From Streptomyces sp. 35G-GA-8 (GTDB lineage: Bacteria; Actinomycetota; Actinomycetes; Streptomycetales; Streptomycetaceae), in NCBI RefSeq assembly GCF_023534745.1, contig NZ_JAMHJQ010000009.1:372001-436000 (forward strand): 64,000 nucleotides of DNA, in the 5' to 3' direction. Below are positions 56,705-64,000 of this stretch, piece by piece. The translations under genes were made by a program, and so were the position numbers. The notes beneath the pieces were generated by a model that was not told where the DNA came from, did not search any database, and saw only the letters and a list, made by a program, of their open reading frames with translations. Position 1 is the stretch's first letter; each line of letters begins with the position of its first letter.

Positions 56705-57391
56705 TCAGCGCTGTTCGTCCGCCCGTTCCGCCTGGTCGGCAGGCTCCCTCTGCTCCGCCGCGATCGCGGCGAGCTGTGTCAGATTGTCGATCCGCCAGTC
56801 CGCCGCCTCGATCACCTCCGGGTCGTCCGCCCACAGATAGCCCCACGGCCCGCGCCGCAGATGGACGGCGCGCAGACCCGCCTCCCTGGCGGGGAACAGG
56901 TCGTACGCGGGATGATCGCCCACGTACACCGTCCTGTCGGGCGTGGTCCCGGACACCTCGACGACGCGCGCGAAGAACTCCGGCGACGGCTTCTCGACGC
57001 CCCACTCGCCCGAGGTGGCGATGAGATCGACGGGCAGATCGAGGCCGCGCAGCAGCTCCCCGGTCTTGACGGTCTGGTTGCCCGCGAGGACGACGCGGAG
57101 GCCGAGTGCCCGGATGCTCGCCAGGGCGGGCCGTACATCGGGATAGAGATCGGACTCGTCGAGATGGTCGCCGCGGCCGGCGGCCTCCCTGGCGCGGTAC
57201 GCCTCGCCGACATCCATGCCGGGTTTGATGAGGCGGAGGGCGTCGGCGTTGTCGCGGTTCTGGACGGTGGCGGCGCCGACGAGCGCGGAGACGGTGTGTC
57301 GGGGAATGCCCAGCCAGTCGGCCCAGGACGCCCAGTAGCGGTCGTCGCGGACGAGGGTCTCGCCGACGTCGAACACGATGGTTTCAATCAC
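56705..57391 (-). CDS. HAD-family hydrolase
   Basis: 228 residues. HAD motif I is TIVFDVGETLVRDD (nucleophile Asp; the usual second Asp is replaced by Gly, as in several phosphatases of the family). Motif II is LAGNQTVKTG, motif III WGVEKPSPEFF with Lys, and motif IV YVGDHPAYDLFPAREAG. A helical cap lies between I and II. Likely a phosphatase or dehalogenase-type enzyme; substrate unknown. ATG 57391 gives a native N-terminus. Confidence 0.9.
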   Translation of the reverse strand: MIETIVFDVGETLVRDDRYWASWADWLGIPRHTVSALVGAATVQNRDNADALRLIKPGMDVGEAYRAREAAGRGDHLDESDLYPDVRPALASIRALGLRVVLAGNQTVKTGELLRGLDLPVDLIATSGEWGVEKPSPEFFARVVEVSGTTPDRTVYVGDHPAYDLFPAREAGLRAVHLRRGPWGYLWADDPEVIEAADWRIDNLTQLAAIAAEQREPADQAERADEQR

Positions 57392-57471
57392 CGGTGTAAC
57401 CCTAGGGCCGGACAGGGGCCAGAGGGGACACGCTCTGCCGATTGTCAGTGGCTGGCCGTAGCCTTGCTCCT

Positions 57472-57681
57472 ATGTTCGCTTCCTCGTCCACTCCTTCCCC
57501 CGCTTCCGGTGACGGCGACTCGTTACGCGCTGTCAGGTCCGCCGCTGTCGTCAACGCGGAGATCCGTGCCCTGTGGGCCCGCGCCGGTGGCGCGCTGCCG
57601 CCCGCCGAGCAGGAGCGCTACCAGCGACTTCTGGTGGAGTGGGCCGTCGCCGTCCGCGCGGATGTCGTCGAGGCGGCCTAG
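57472..57681 (+). CDS. Conserved small actinobacterial protein
   Basis: 69 residues: a Ser/Pro-rich start (MFASSSTPSPASGDGD), then one helical hairpin with NAEIRALWARAGGALPPAEQ and ERYQRLLVEWAVAVRADVVE. No family function known. It lies just upstream of the initiator tRNA, and codon use is typical. Confidence 0.7.
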   Translation: MFASSSTPSPASGDGDSLRAVRSAAVVNAEIRALWARAGGALPPAEQERYQRLLVEWAVAVRADVVEAA

Positions 57682-57746
57682 GCCCGCTCGTTGTGCGCCG
57701 AGTGGTGATGATCTTGCTCCGGATGGCGTAGAGTTGCGTTCAACGG

Positions 57747-57820
57747 CGCGGGGTGGAGCAGCTCGGTAGCTCGCTGGGCTCATAACCCAGAGGTCGCAGG
57801 TTCAAATCCTGTCCCCGCTA
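57747..57820 (+). tRNA. Initiator tRNA-fMet (CAT)
   Basis: Plus-strand cloverleaf. The first acceptor pair is a C:U mismatch and the anticodon stem ends in three G:C pairs (CTGGG/CCCAG) around loop CTCATAA, the two marks of initiator tRNA. T-loop TTCAAAT, discriminator A. Confidence 0.97.
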
Positions 57821-57830
57821 CTGGAAGAGA

Positions 57831-57867
57831 ACGAAGGCCCGGATTCCTGGTGAATCCGGGCCTTCGT
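57831..57867 (+). terminator. Terminator of tRNA-fMet
   Basis: ACGAAGGCCCGGATTC pairs perfectly with GAATCCGGGCCTTCGT across a 5-base loop, 10 bases after the tRNA. Confidence 0.92.
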
Positions 57868-57896
57868 CATGCCCGCCCGCGCCTTCGGCTTCCGTG

Positions 57897-57928
57897 CTTG
57901 ACCTTTACGCAACGTCAAGTTCTACCGT
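57897..57928 (+). promoter_or_regulatory. MerR-type promoter/operator, probably leaderless
   Basis: TTGACC (57898-57903) and TACCGT (57923-57928) are separated by 19 bases, the over-long spacing of MerR-activated promoters. The inverted repeat CTTGAC/GTCAAG (57897-57902, 57914-57919) sits over the -35 and spacer, where such regulators bind. Transcription would start at about 57935, directly at the ATG of the TipA-like gene. Confidence 0.7.
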
Positions 57929-57935
57929 GAAAGTC

Positions 57936-58682
57936 ATGGAGTGGTCGATCCAGGAAATCGCGAAGAAAGCGGGCACGACGAGCCGCACGCTCAGGCACTA
58001 CGGCGAGCTGGGGCTGCTTGAGCCCAGCCGTACGGGCAGCAATGGCTATCGCTACTACGGACAGGACGCCCTGGTCCGGCTCCAGCGGATTCTGCTGCTG
58101 CGGGAGCTGGGGCTCGGGCTGCCCGAGATCGCGCGCGTCCTCGACGGCCGGCAGGACACGGCCGCCGCCCTGCGCGGCCATCTGATCCTGCTGGAGCGGG
58201 AACGGGAGCGCATCGGGCGGCTGATCGCCTCGGTGCGGACCACTCTCCACAAGACGACGACGGGAGAGGAACTCATGGCCGAGGACGTACTCGACGGCTT
58301 CGATCACACACGGTACGAGGAGGAGGTGACCCAGCGGTGGGGCCGGGACGCCTACGAAAAGGGCGACCGCTGGTGGCGGTCGCTGAGCGAGGAGGAGCGG
58401 CAGGACTTCAAGGGCCGGCACGAGGACATCGCCAGGGACTGGGGGCGCCTGGCCGCGGCGGGCCTCGCCGCGGACAGCGAGGAGGCAGGGGCCGTCGCCC
58501 GGCGTCACTGCGAATGGCTGTCCGTCACGGTCGAGCCCACCAGGTCGTATGTCATCGGCGTGACGGCGATGTATGTCGATGACGCGCGCTTCGCGGCCAC
58601 CTATGACCAGTACGGTGAAGGTACGGCTGTGCTCGTGCGGGACGCCATGAAGGTGTACGCCGAGCGCCACCTGACCGACTGA
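57936..58682 (+). CDS. MerR/TipA-family transcriptional regulator
   Basis: 248 residues. The N-terminal MerR HTH is MEWSIQEIAKKAGTTSRTLR with HYGELGLLEPSRTGSNGYRY, followed by a dimerising coiled helix (LILLERERERIGRLIASVRT). The C-terminal TipAS-type antibiotic-binding domain starts near 125 (FDHTRYEEEVTQRWGRDAYE) and includes GDRWWRSLSEEE and the Cys in RRHCEWLSVTVEPTRSY. TipA proteins bind thiopeptides and activate their own promoter. A MerR-type promoter lies directly upstream, consistent with autoregulation. An internal ATG at LMAEDVLDGF could make a short TipAS form, as in S. lividans tipA. Confidence 0.93.
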   Translation: MEWSIQEIAKKAGTTSRTLRHYGELGLLEPSRTGSNGYRYYGQDALVRLQRILLLRELGLGLPEIARVLDGRQDTAAALRGHLILLERERERIGRLIASVRTTLHKTTTGEELMAEDVLDGFDHTRYEEEVTQRWGRDAYEKGDRWWRSLSEEERQDFKGRHEDIARDWGRLAAAGLAADSEEAGAVARRHCEWLSVTVEPTRSYVIGVTAMYVDDARFAATYDQYGEGTAVLVRDAMKVYAERHLTD

Positions 58683-58847
58683 TCCGTTCCGTCGGCCCCG
58701 GGTGCGCCAAGCACCGGCGGGGTCGGCGGGTCGGCTCGTCGTAGCCCACTCGGCCGACGGCGATTCGCCGCCCGGGAGGGCAGCGGCCAGCCTGGGTGGA
58801 GCGCGGCACCGTCCGCAGCAGTCGGCGGACCGGGCAGGAGACCACTG

Positions 58848-60104
58848 GTGTGGAGACTGAGGAAGCTCGGAAAGAGCATCGGCGGCAGGGGCCGGCGGGC
58901 GGCCGAGGACGCCGGGCTCTGGGCTGCTGACGGAAGGGGTTTCTGGGCGGCGGGCGACAATGTCCGCGGCGGCGGCCGGTATCCGGGCGGACGCGGCGGT
59001 ACCGGACGCAGACTGGCGCGGGCACTGCCCGTGCTGGTGATCATCGCTGCGGTGATCTTCGACCTGGTGACCCCGACGCGGGTCACCGCCTCACCCCTGT
59101 TCGCCGCCGCTCCGCTGTTCGCCGCCCCGTTCTACCCGCTGGCCGGCACGCTCGCCATCGCCGCCGCCTCGCTGGGCGCCGAGGTGGTGCTGCATATCCA
59201 CGCGGACACCCAGTTCCAGGTGGAGTCGATCAGCGAGGTGCTGACCGTGCTGGTCGTCTCCCTGCTCGCGCTGTACATCAACGGTGTCGTACGGCGCAGC
59301 GGCGAGCGGCTGGCCTCCGCCCGCATCATCGCCGAGACCGCCCAGCGCGCGGTGCTGCCCAGACCGGCCGAGCGGATCGGGGGGCTGCGGATCGCCGCGC
59401 GGTACGAGGCGGCGCAGGAGGGCGCGTTCATCGGCGGGGACCTCTTCGCCGTACAGGACACGCCGTACGGGGTGCGCCTGGTGGTCGGGGACGTACGGGG
59501 GAAGGGCCTTGACGCGGTCGAAGCGGTGGCGGTGGTCATCGGGTCGTTCCGGGAGGCCGCCGAGCAGGAGAGTTCGCTGGAGGGGGTCGCGCAGCGGCTG
59601 GAGCGCGCGCTCAGGCGCGAGGGGACGCGACGGGACGGGCTCGATGTCTTCGAGGGGTTCACCACGGCCGTTCTCGCCGAGATCCCGCACGAGGAGGGTG
59701 TGGTGCGGCTGCTCAACCGGGGCCACCCCGAGCCGCTGCTGATGTGCCGCGACGGTCAGGTACGGATGCTCGCCCCGAGCGACCACGCGCTGCCGCTCGG
59801 GATGAGCGAACTGGGCGCGTGGCCGGACCGGGCGGACCAGGCCGGGTATCCGGAGGGCGCGACGCTGCTCTTCTACACGGACGGGCTCACCGAGGCGCGC
59901 GATGCCCATGGGGTCTTCTACGTCCCGCGCGAACGGCTCGACGGACGGGTCTTCCAAGGGCCCGACGAGATACTTCAGGCGCTCATCGACGACGTACGGC
60001 GGCACACGGGCGGCGGGAGCCAGGACGACATGGCGCTGCTGGCGGTCAGCCGGCCCTCGGAGGGCGAGCCGGAGCGGCGCAGGACCATGCCCTTGGTGCC
60101 GTGA
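58848..60104 (+). CDS. Membrane-bound SpoIIE/PP2C-type phosphatase
   Basis: 418 residues. Basic/Gly-rich N-terminus, then three to four membrane helices between about 60 and 150 (ALPVLVIIAAVIFDLVTP; SEVLTVLVVSLLALYINGVV). The PP2C SpoIIE domain starts near 165 (ETAQRAVLPRPAERIGGLRI), with metal-site parts IGGDLFAVQDT, VVGDVRGKGLDA and GSQDDMALLAV. Such enzymes dephosphorylate anti-sigma antagonists in Streptomyces. No kinase or antagonist gene is adjacent. GTG 58848 follows GGCAGGAG. Confidence 0.92.
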   Translation: MWRLRKLGKSIGGRGRRAAEDAGLWAADGRGFWAAGDNVRGGGRYPGGRGGTGRRLARALPVLVIIAAVIFDLVTPTRVTASPLFAAAPLFAAPFYPLAGTLAIAAASLGAEVVLHIHADTQFQVESISEVLTVLVVSLLALYINGVVRRSGERLASARIIAETAQRAVLPRPAERIGGLRIAARYEAAQEGAFIGGDLFAVQDTPYGVRLVVGDVRGKGLDAVEAVAVVIGSFREAAEQESSLEGVAQRLERALRREGTRRDGLDVFEGFTTAVLAEIPHEEGVVRLLNRGHPEPLLMCRDGQVRMLAPSDHALPLGMSELGAWPDRADQAGYPEGATLLFYTDGLTEARDAHGVFYVPRERLDGRVFQGPDEILQALIDDVRRHTGGGSQDDMALLAVSRPSEGEPERRRTMPLVP

Positions 60105-60228
60105 GACGGCCGCGCCCGCCGTCGAGGCCGTTGCCCGGATCGCCCGGCGAGGCGCCTCTGCCACTGTATGTAATCGAGGGGTATCCCTCCGCATAACATT
60201 TGACACACCGTCAGAAATGTAGGCCCCC

Positions 60229-60259
60229 CTGACGGGCCGTCAACTCGCCCGATTAGATT
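60229..60259 (+). promoter_or_regulatory. Possible promoter for the riboswitch-controlled gene
   Basis: CTGACG (60229-60234) and TAGATT (60254-60259) are 19 bases apart. The -10 fits the main vegetative consensus, the spacing is long. The next 130 bases to the riboswitch contain several TAACG/CGTTA motifs. Low certainty. Confidence 0.3.
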
Positions 60260-60390
60260 CCCTTACGTCCCGGTACGTCCGATGCGAAGTCGTTAACGAT
60301 CACCCGGAACAGCTTGGAATAAGGGCCGGGTCTCTATTAACGTTCGATAACGCAGCGCGGTCGTCCCAGCCGTCGTAAGAGATGGCACCG

Positions 60391-60530
60391 TGCGCACGCG
60401 CCGAATCCCGCGAGGGAACCGGGGAACCACCAATTGGGGTGAATCGGGTGTCTTTTGCTGCCCTGTGCGGCAGGAGCGCCCGTAGGAGACCTTCCTGCTC
60501 CGAACCCGTCAGCTAACCCGGTAGGCGAGA
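60391..60530 (+). promoter_or_regulatory. Cyclic di-AMP riboswitch (ydaO-yuaA type)
   Basis: The conserved blocks of this class occur in order: CCGAATCCCGCGAGGGAACC, GGGGAACCACCAATTGGGGT then GAATC, and TAGGAGACCTTCCTGC then CCGAACCCGTCAGCTAACCC and GGTAGGCG. In actinobacteria these elements precede cell-wall hydrolase genes (rpfA, M23 and NlpC/P60 peptidases) and turn them off when c-di-AMP is high. It lies 24 bases before the start of the M23 gene. Boundaries are approximate. Confidence 0.95.
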
Positions 60531-60553
60531 AGGAAGGAAAGGAGCACGCCTCA

Positions 60554-61579
60554 GTGGCGTCCAACAAGCCTGCCCCCGAAGCCGTCTTCGAAACCCACTC
60601 CTTCGGCAGCGAGCCGGACAGGGCGTGGGGGGAATGGAATCCCACCGAGGAGTCCATACGGCCGGTACGCGGCCGGCACCGCGTCGCCAAGCAGCGCGGA
60701 CTGGCCCGTAGCTCCACGGTCCTCGGCGTCGGCGTCATCGCCGCCGTCGGCGCGGGCGGCATCGCCACCGCGCAGGACAAGCCCGCGGTCTCCATATCCC
60801 TGCCCGACGCGATCACGGACAAGCTCCCGGACGCCGCGTCGCTGCCGGGAATGGGCTCGCTCGCCTCGGACGACTCCGAGTCCCAGGTACTCGCCGCCCC
60901 GCTCACCACCGCCGGGCTCACGACCGCCGAGACCGAACAGGGCGCCACCGACGCGGGAGAGGCGCTGCGCGCCCGTATCCTCCAGCAGGCCGAGGCGCAG
61001 CAGACCGGGGCCGACGCGGCGCGGAAGGCCGCCGCGGAGTCGGCGGCGGCCGAGCAGGCCGCGGCCGAGGCCAAGAAGCAGCAGACCGACGCCGAGAAGA
61101 AGATCGAAGAGGCGAAGAAGAAGGCCGAGGCGGAGGCCAGGGCCAAGGCGGAGAAGGAGCGGCTGGCCAAGCTGGCCGCCAGCTACGCGATCCCCACCTC
61201 CTCGTACACGATCACCTCGACCTATGGTCAGGCCGGCTCCCTGTGGTCCTCCGGCCAGCACACCGGCCTGGACTTCGCCGCGCCGACGGGCACCCCGCTC
61301 AAGGCCGTGCACAGCGGCACGATCACGTCGGCCGGCTGGTCGGGCTCGTACGGATACCGCACGGTCCTGGAGCTCGATGACGGCACGGAGATCTGGTACG
61401 CCCACCAGTCCTCGATCTCCGTCAGCGCCGGGCAGAAGGTCACCACCGGCGAGGTCATCGGCAGGGTCGGCGCGACCGGCAATGTGACCGGCGCCCATCT
61501 GCACCTCGAAGTCCACACGGCGGGCGGCGCGGGTCTGGACCCGATGAGCTGGCTGCGCGGCAAGGGCCTCAACCCGTAG
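60554..61579 (+). CDS. M23-family peptidoglycan endopeptidase under c-di-AMP riboswitch
   Basis: 341 residues. After a cytosolic N-terminal segment of about 55 residues comes a signal/anchor helix (STVLGVGVIAAVGAGGIATA), then a long Ala/Lys/Glu coiled coil (about 150-215) and the LytM/M23 domain: SGQHTGLDFAAPTGTPLKAV (first zinc His and Asp), TEIWYAHQSS and TGAHLHLEVHTAGG (the H-x-H). All zinc ligands are intact, so it should cut peptide cross-links in the wall. GTG 60554 follows AAAGGAG. Regulation by c-di-AMP is expected from the riboswitch just upstream. Confidence 0.95.
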   Translation: MASNKPAPEAVFETHSFGSEPDRAWGEWNPTEESIRPVRGRHRVAKQRGLARSSTVLGVGVIAAVGAGGIATAQDKPAVSISLPDAITDKLPDAASLPGMGSLASDDSESQVLAAPLTTAGLTTAETEQGATDAGEALRARILQQAEAQQTGADAARKAAAESAAAEQAAAEAKKQQTDAEKKIEEAKKKAEAEARAKAEKERLAKLAASYAIPTSSYTITSTYGQAGSLWSSGQHTGLDFAAPTGTPLKAVHSGTITSAGWSGSYGYRTVLELDDGTEIWYAHQSSISVSAGQKVTTGEVIGRVGATGNVTGAHLHLEVHTAGGAGLDPMSWLRGKGLNP

Positions 61580-61690
61580 ACCTGCCCCGTAGGCACTCCT
61601 GCTCGGTATTCCCCCGGGTATTCCCCCATGCGGCCCACACGAGGGCGCGGAGCGGAATAGGGCGTCCCCATTGGGGGATTGCATCCACCT

Positions 61691-62635
61691 ATGACCGCTC
61701 TGCGCCCACTGGGCTCCTCCGATCTGCACGTCTTCCCGCTCGCCCTCGGCGGCAATGTCTTCGGCTGGACCGCGGACGAGACGGCCTCCTTCGCCGTCCT
61801 CGACGCGTACGCCGCCGCGGGCGGGAACTTTATCGACACCGCCGACATGTACTCGTCGTGGGCACCCGGCCACCAGGGCGGTGAGTCCGAGACCGTCATC
61901 GGCAACTGGCTGGCCTCGCGCGGCAATCGCTCCGACATCCTGATCGCGACCAAGGTCGGCGCGCACCCGCGGTACAAGGGGCTCAAAGCGGCCACCATCA
62001 AGGCCGGGGTCGAGGAGTCGCTGCGCCGGCTCCGTACGGAGTACATCGATCTCTACTACACGCACTTCGACGACCCCGAGGTCCCGGTCGAGGAGATCAT
62101 CACCGCTCTCGACCAGTTGGTGAAGGCCGGCAAGGTCCGCGCGCTCGGCGCCTCCAACATCGGCGCGGAGCGGCTGGCCGCCTCGCTCGTCTTCTCCGAG
62201 CGCGAGGGGCTGGCCCGCTATGTGGCGCTTCAGCCGCACTACAACCTCGTCTCCCGCGACACGTACGAGGGCGAGCTTCTGGACACCGTGCTGCGTCACG
62301 GTCTGTCGGTCGTCCCGTATGCCGCGCTGGCCTCGGGCTTTCTCACCGGCAAGTACCGTCCGGGGGCCACGGTCGACAGCCCTCGGGCCGGCAAGGCGGC
62401 CGAATATCTGGAGTCCGAGCGGGGCGCCAGGGTCCTGGCCGCGCTGGACCGGATCGCCGGGGCACGGGACGCCGAGATCGCGACCGTCGCGCTGGCCTGG
62501 CTGGCGGCTCAGCCGACCGTGGTCGCGCCGCTCGCGTCCGCGCGTTCGACCGAGCAGCTGCCCGCGCTGCTGGCGGCGGTCGACCTCGAACTGACGGCGG
62601 AGGAGCTGGCGAAGCTCACGGCGGCGTCCGCCTGA
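61691..62635 (+). CDS. Aldo/keto reductase
   Basis: NADPH-dependent TIM-barrel reductase of 314 residues. The catalytic tetrad is visible: Asp49 and Tyr54 in NFIDTADMYSSW, Lys88 in LIATKVG and His125 in YYTHFDDP. The C-terminal cofactor part has PYAALASGFLTGKYRPG and VAPLASARSTEQLPAL. It resembles YajO/Tas-like members; the substrate is unknown. ATG 61691 is four codons into the open frame and gives the natural start TALRPLGSSDLHV. Tandem repeats begin right after the stop. Confidence 0.93.
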   Translation: MTALRPLGSSDLHVFPLALGGNVFGWTADETASFAVLDAYAAAGGNFIDTADMYSSWAPGHQGGESETVIGNWLASRGNRSDILIATKVGAHPRYKGLKAATIKAGVEESLRRLRTEYIDLYYTHFDDPEVPVEEIITALDQLVKAGKVRALGASNIGAERLAASLVFSEREGLARYVALQPHYNLVSRDTYEGELLDTVLRHGLSVVPYAALASGFLTGKYRPGATVDSPRAGKAAEYLESERGARVLAALDRIAGARDAEIATVALAWLAAQPTVVAPLASARSTEQLPALLAAVDLELTAEELAKLTAASA

Positions 62636-62637
62636 AG

Positions 62638-62705
62638 CCTCTCACTGAAGCCTCTCACTGAAGCCGCCGCCCGAAGCCGCCGTCCGAAGCCGCTGCCCGA
62701 AGCCC
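62638..62705. repeat. Short tandem repeats after the aldo/keto reductase gene
   Basis: Two to three copies of CTCTCACTGAAGC (period 13) are followed by three copies of CCGCCGCCCGAAG-like units (period about 12). They fill the convergent gap. Too short and irregular for a CRISPR array; no hairpin terminator replaces them. Confidence 0.65.
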
Positions 62706-62721
62706 TCGTCGGACCGGCTCG

Positions 62722-64000
62722 TCATTGGCGGTAGGGGTTGTAGCCGTCGTAGTCGACGTACGGCGGCGGTACCCGTACCCGGCCCGTGGCCCGCGCCGCG
62801 TAGGTCAGCGCGGGCCCGGCTATCTCCCTGCGTTGCCACAGATGGTGCAGCAGCTCCTGCTCGCGCTCGATGAAGTCCGGGCCCACCGCGCCGCGGTGGG
62901 CCCGGTGGCGCAGAAACGCCAGGGACGTCGCGAACGCCTCGTACTCCCGTACCGATCTGGCCGCCGGCGGGCCGTACGTACGCCGGGCGAAGTCACGCGC
63001 CATCGTGCGCGCCCGCATGGAGGAGAGCGCGAGGGGCGCGGCCGGGGTCAGCCAGCCGGCGGCGGCGTACGCGGGCAGCTCGGACCCGACCGTGCGCAGC
63101 TCGCGCTGGCGGCTCCAGATCACCAGCCAGGTCAGCAGCGCGAAGACCGGGACCATGAACACCCCGTACACCACATAGAAGCCGTACGGGCCGAAGAGCG
63201 GCCCCGATCCGTTCCACAGCGCGTGCAGGCCCATCGCCAGGGCCAGACCGAGCAGAGGGAGCGCGAACCGGCGGATCCGCTGCCTGCGCGCCGCCATCGC
63301 CGCCAGTCCGAAACCGATGCCGGTGAGCACGGTGAAGAGCGGATGGGCGAACGGCGACATGACGACCCGTACGAAGAAGGTCGCGGCCGTGACGGAGGCC
63401 AGACCGGAGTTGCCCAGGTCCTGGTCCTCGCCGAAGGCGCTGCCCAGATAGAGGATGTTCTCGGTGAAGGCGAAGCCGGTGGCGCTGAACCCCGCGATCA
63501 CGACGCCGTCGACGAGCCCGGTGAAGGCCCTCCGGCGGAAGAGGAAGATCAGCAGAATCGCCGCGGCCTTGGCGCTCTCCTCCACGACGGGGGCTATCAC
63601 CGTGGCACCGAGGGATTCCGCGCCCGCCGGGTCGGCGGTGGCGGTGGCTATCCATTCGGTCGCGAACGAGTTCGCGATGATCGCGACAAGGGCGGCGGCG
63701 AAGGCGCCCCACGCCAGGGCGAAGAGCTGATTCGGCCAGGGCCCCGGCTCGACCCGGTCCAGCCAGCGGAAGGCCGTGATGAGCAGCGGTACGGGCAGGA
63801 CGGCCAGCCCGAGTCCCACCAGAAAGCCCTCCGTGCCGGTCTCGTCCCGGACGAGCGCGAGGATCACCAGCGCGCAGAGGGCGAGCACCGTGATCACGGC
63901 GCCCACCCGCACCGCGCGGCGGCGCCAGAAGGCGCGGCTCGGCCGGTAGCGCCTGCGGGCGGGCTCCGGCACGGCGGCCCACAGCTCACCGAGCCGCTGC
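62722..64000 (-). CDS. PrsW-like membrane protease, 5' end outside window
   Basis: The frame is open to the right edge with coding-like residues (QRLGELWAAVPEP) before an internal GTG at 63972, so the true start is probably outside; 416 residues follow that GTG. About eight membrane helices carry the four PrsW family motifs: VIAPVVEESAKAAAILLIFL, GFSATGFAFTENILYL, HPLFTVLTG and LHALWN. In Bacillus PrsW cleaves anti-sigma factor RsiW; the substrate here is unknown. The cytosolic C-terminal 110 residues (REYEAFATSLAFLRHRAHRG) extend beyond the family core. Confidence 0.92.
   Translation of the reverse strand, partial: QRLGELWAAVPEPARRRYRPSRAFWRRRAVRVGAVITVLALCALVILALVRDETGTEGFLVGLGLAVLPVPLLITAFRWLDRVEPGPWPNQLFALAWGAFAAALVAIIANSFATEWIATATADPAGAESLGATVIAPVVEESAKAAAILLIFLFRRRAFTGLVDGVVIAGFSATGFAFTENILYLGSAFGEDQDLGNSGLASVTAATFFVRVVMSPFAHPLFTVLTGIGFGLAAMAARRQRIRRFALPLLGLALAMGLHALWNGSGPLFGPYGFYVVYGVFMVPVFALLTWLVIWSRQRELRTVGSELPAYAAAGWLTPAAPLALSSMRARTMARDFARRTYGPPAARSVREYEAFATSLAFLRHRAHRGAVGPDFIEREQELLHHLWQRREIAGPALTYAARATGRVRVPPPYVDYDGYNPYRQ

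Noticed and set aside
62638..62705. Possible CRISPR array
   Set aside because: Units of 12-13 bases without unique spacers; no cas gene in the window.

Overview
The window is a GC-rich stretch of actinobacterial chromosome that looks like Streptomyces core genome. The support is direct: GTG starts are frequent, GTGA/ATGA overlaps couple many genes, and the marker set is characteristic (bldC, an Lsr2 paralogue, a DUF3073 protein, valine dehydrogenase, a TipA-like regulator, a c-di-AMP riboswitch before an M23 peptidase). The order dnaX-purD-purC-lsr2-purSQL-purF-purM-DUF3073-vdh-bldC-hrpA matches the region I remember from S. coelicolor (about SCO4067 to SCO4110). No transposase, integrase, phage gene or CRISPR array was found, although nine tRNA genes offer attachment sites.

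Layout. 1-14 kb is the more accessory part. It holds the tail of a P-loop ATPase; a NarL-type two-component pair divergent from an FtsX-like permease that has no ATPase; a calerythrin-like EF-hand protein; a LysR/MFS divergent pair; a PNPOx-like flavoprotein; a secreted beta-propeller-like protein; a coupled pair of cis-prenyltransferase and MpaB/rubber-oxygenase-like protein with EF-hands; and a medium-chain reductase. 14-24 kb has tRNA-Ser, SRP RNA, dnaX, purD, an M48-like protein lacking the zinc motif, a dimethylformamidase-like protein and purC. 23.6-28 kb has three tRNA-Gly genes around an ABC-2 exporter and DesKR-like operon. 28-37 kb has the Lsr2 paralogue divergent from purS-purQ-(33-codon ORF)-purL, then purF and purM. 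37-48.4 kb has DUF3073, valine dehydrogenase, bldC, hrpA, a DsbA/CcdA-like pair and a three-tRNA operon. 48.4-64 kb has a metallophosphoesterase, a zinc metallopeptidase, a DEAD-box helicase, an XRE regulator divergent from two tiny coupled genes, HAD, TipA-like and SpoIIE-type genes, the riboswitch-controlled M23 peptidase, an aldo/keto reductase and a PrsW-like protease cut by the window edge.

How it works together. Seven purine-synthesis proteins (PurD, PurC, PurS, PurQ, PurL, PurF, PurM) are encoded over about 20 kb, but in several transcription units interleaved with unrelated genes. Information processing (dnaX, SRP RNA, hrpA, DEAD helicase, tRNAs) and development or envelope control (bldC, Lsr2, c-di-AMP riboswitch) fill most of the rest.

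The least explained items are the tRNA-Gly(UCC) with a non-canonical D-loop and T-arm, the prenyltransferase/oxygenase/EF-hand pair, the 33-codon ORF locked between purQ and purL, the coupled small genes divergent from the XRE regulator, and repeat expansion inside a sensor kinase ATP-binding domain. These are readings from sequence alone; no database search was run.
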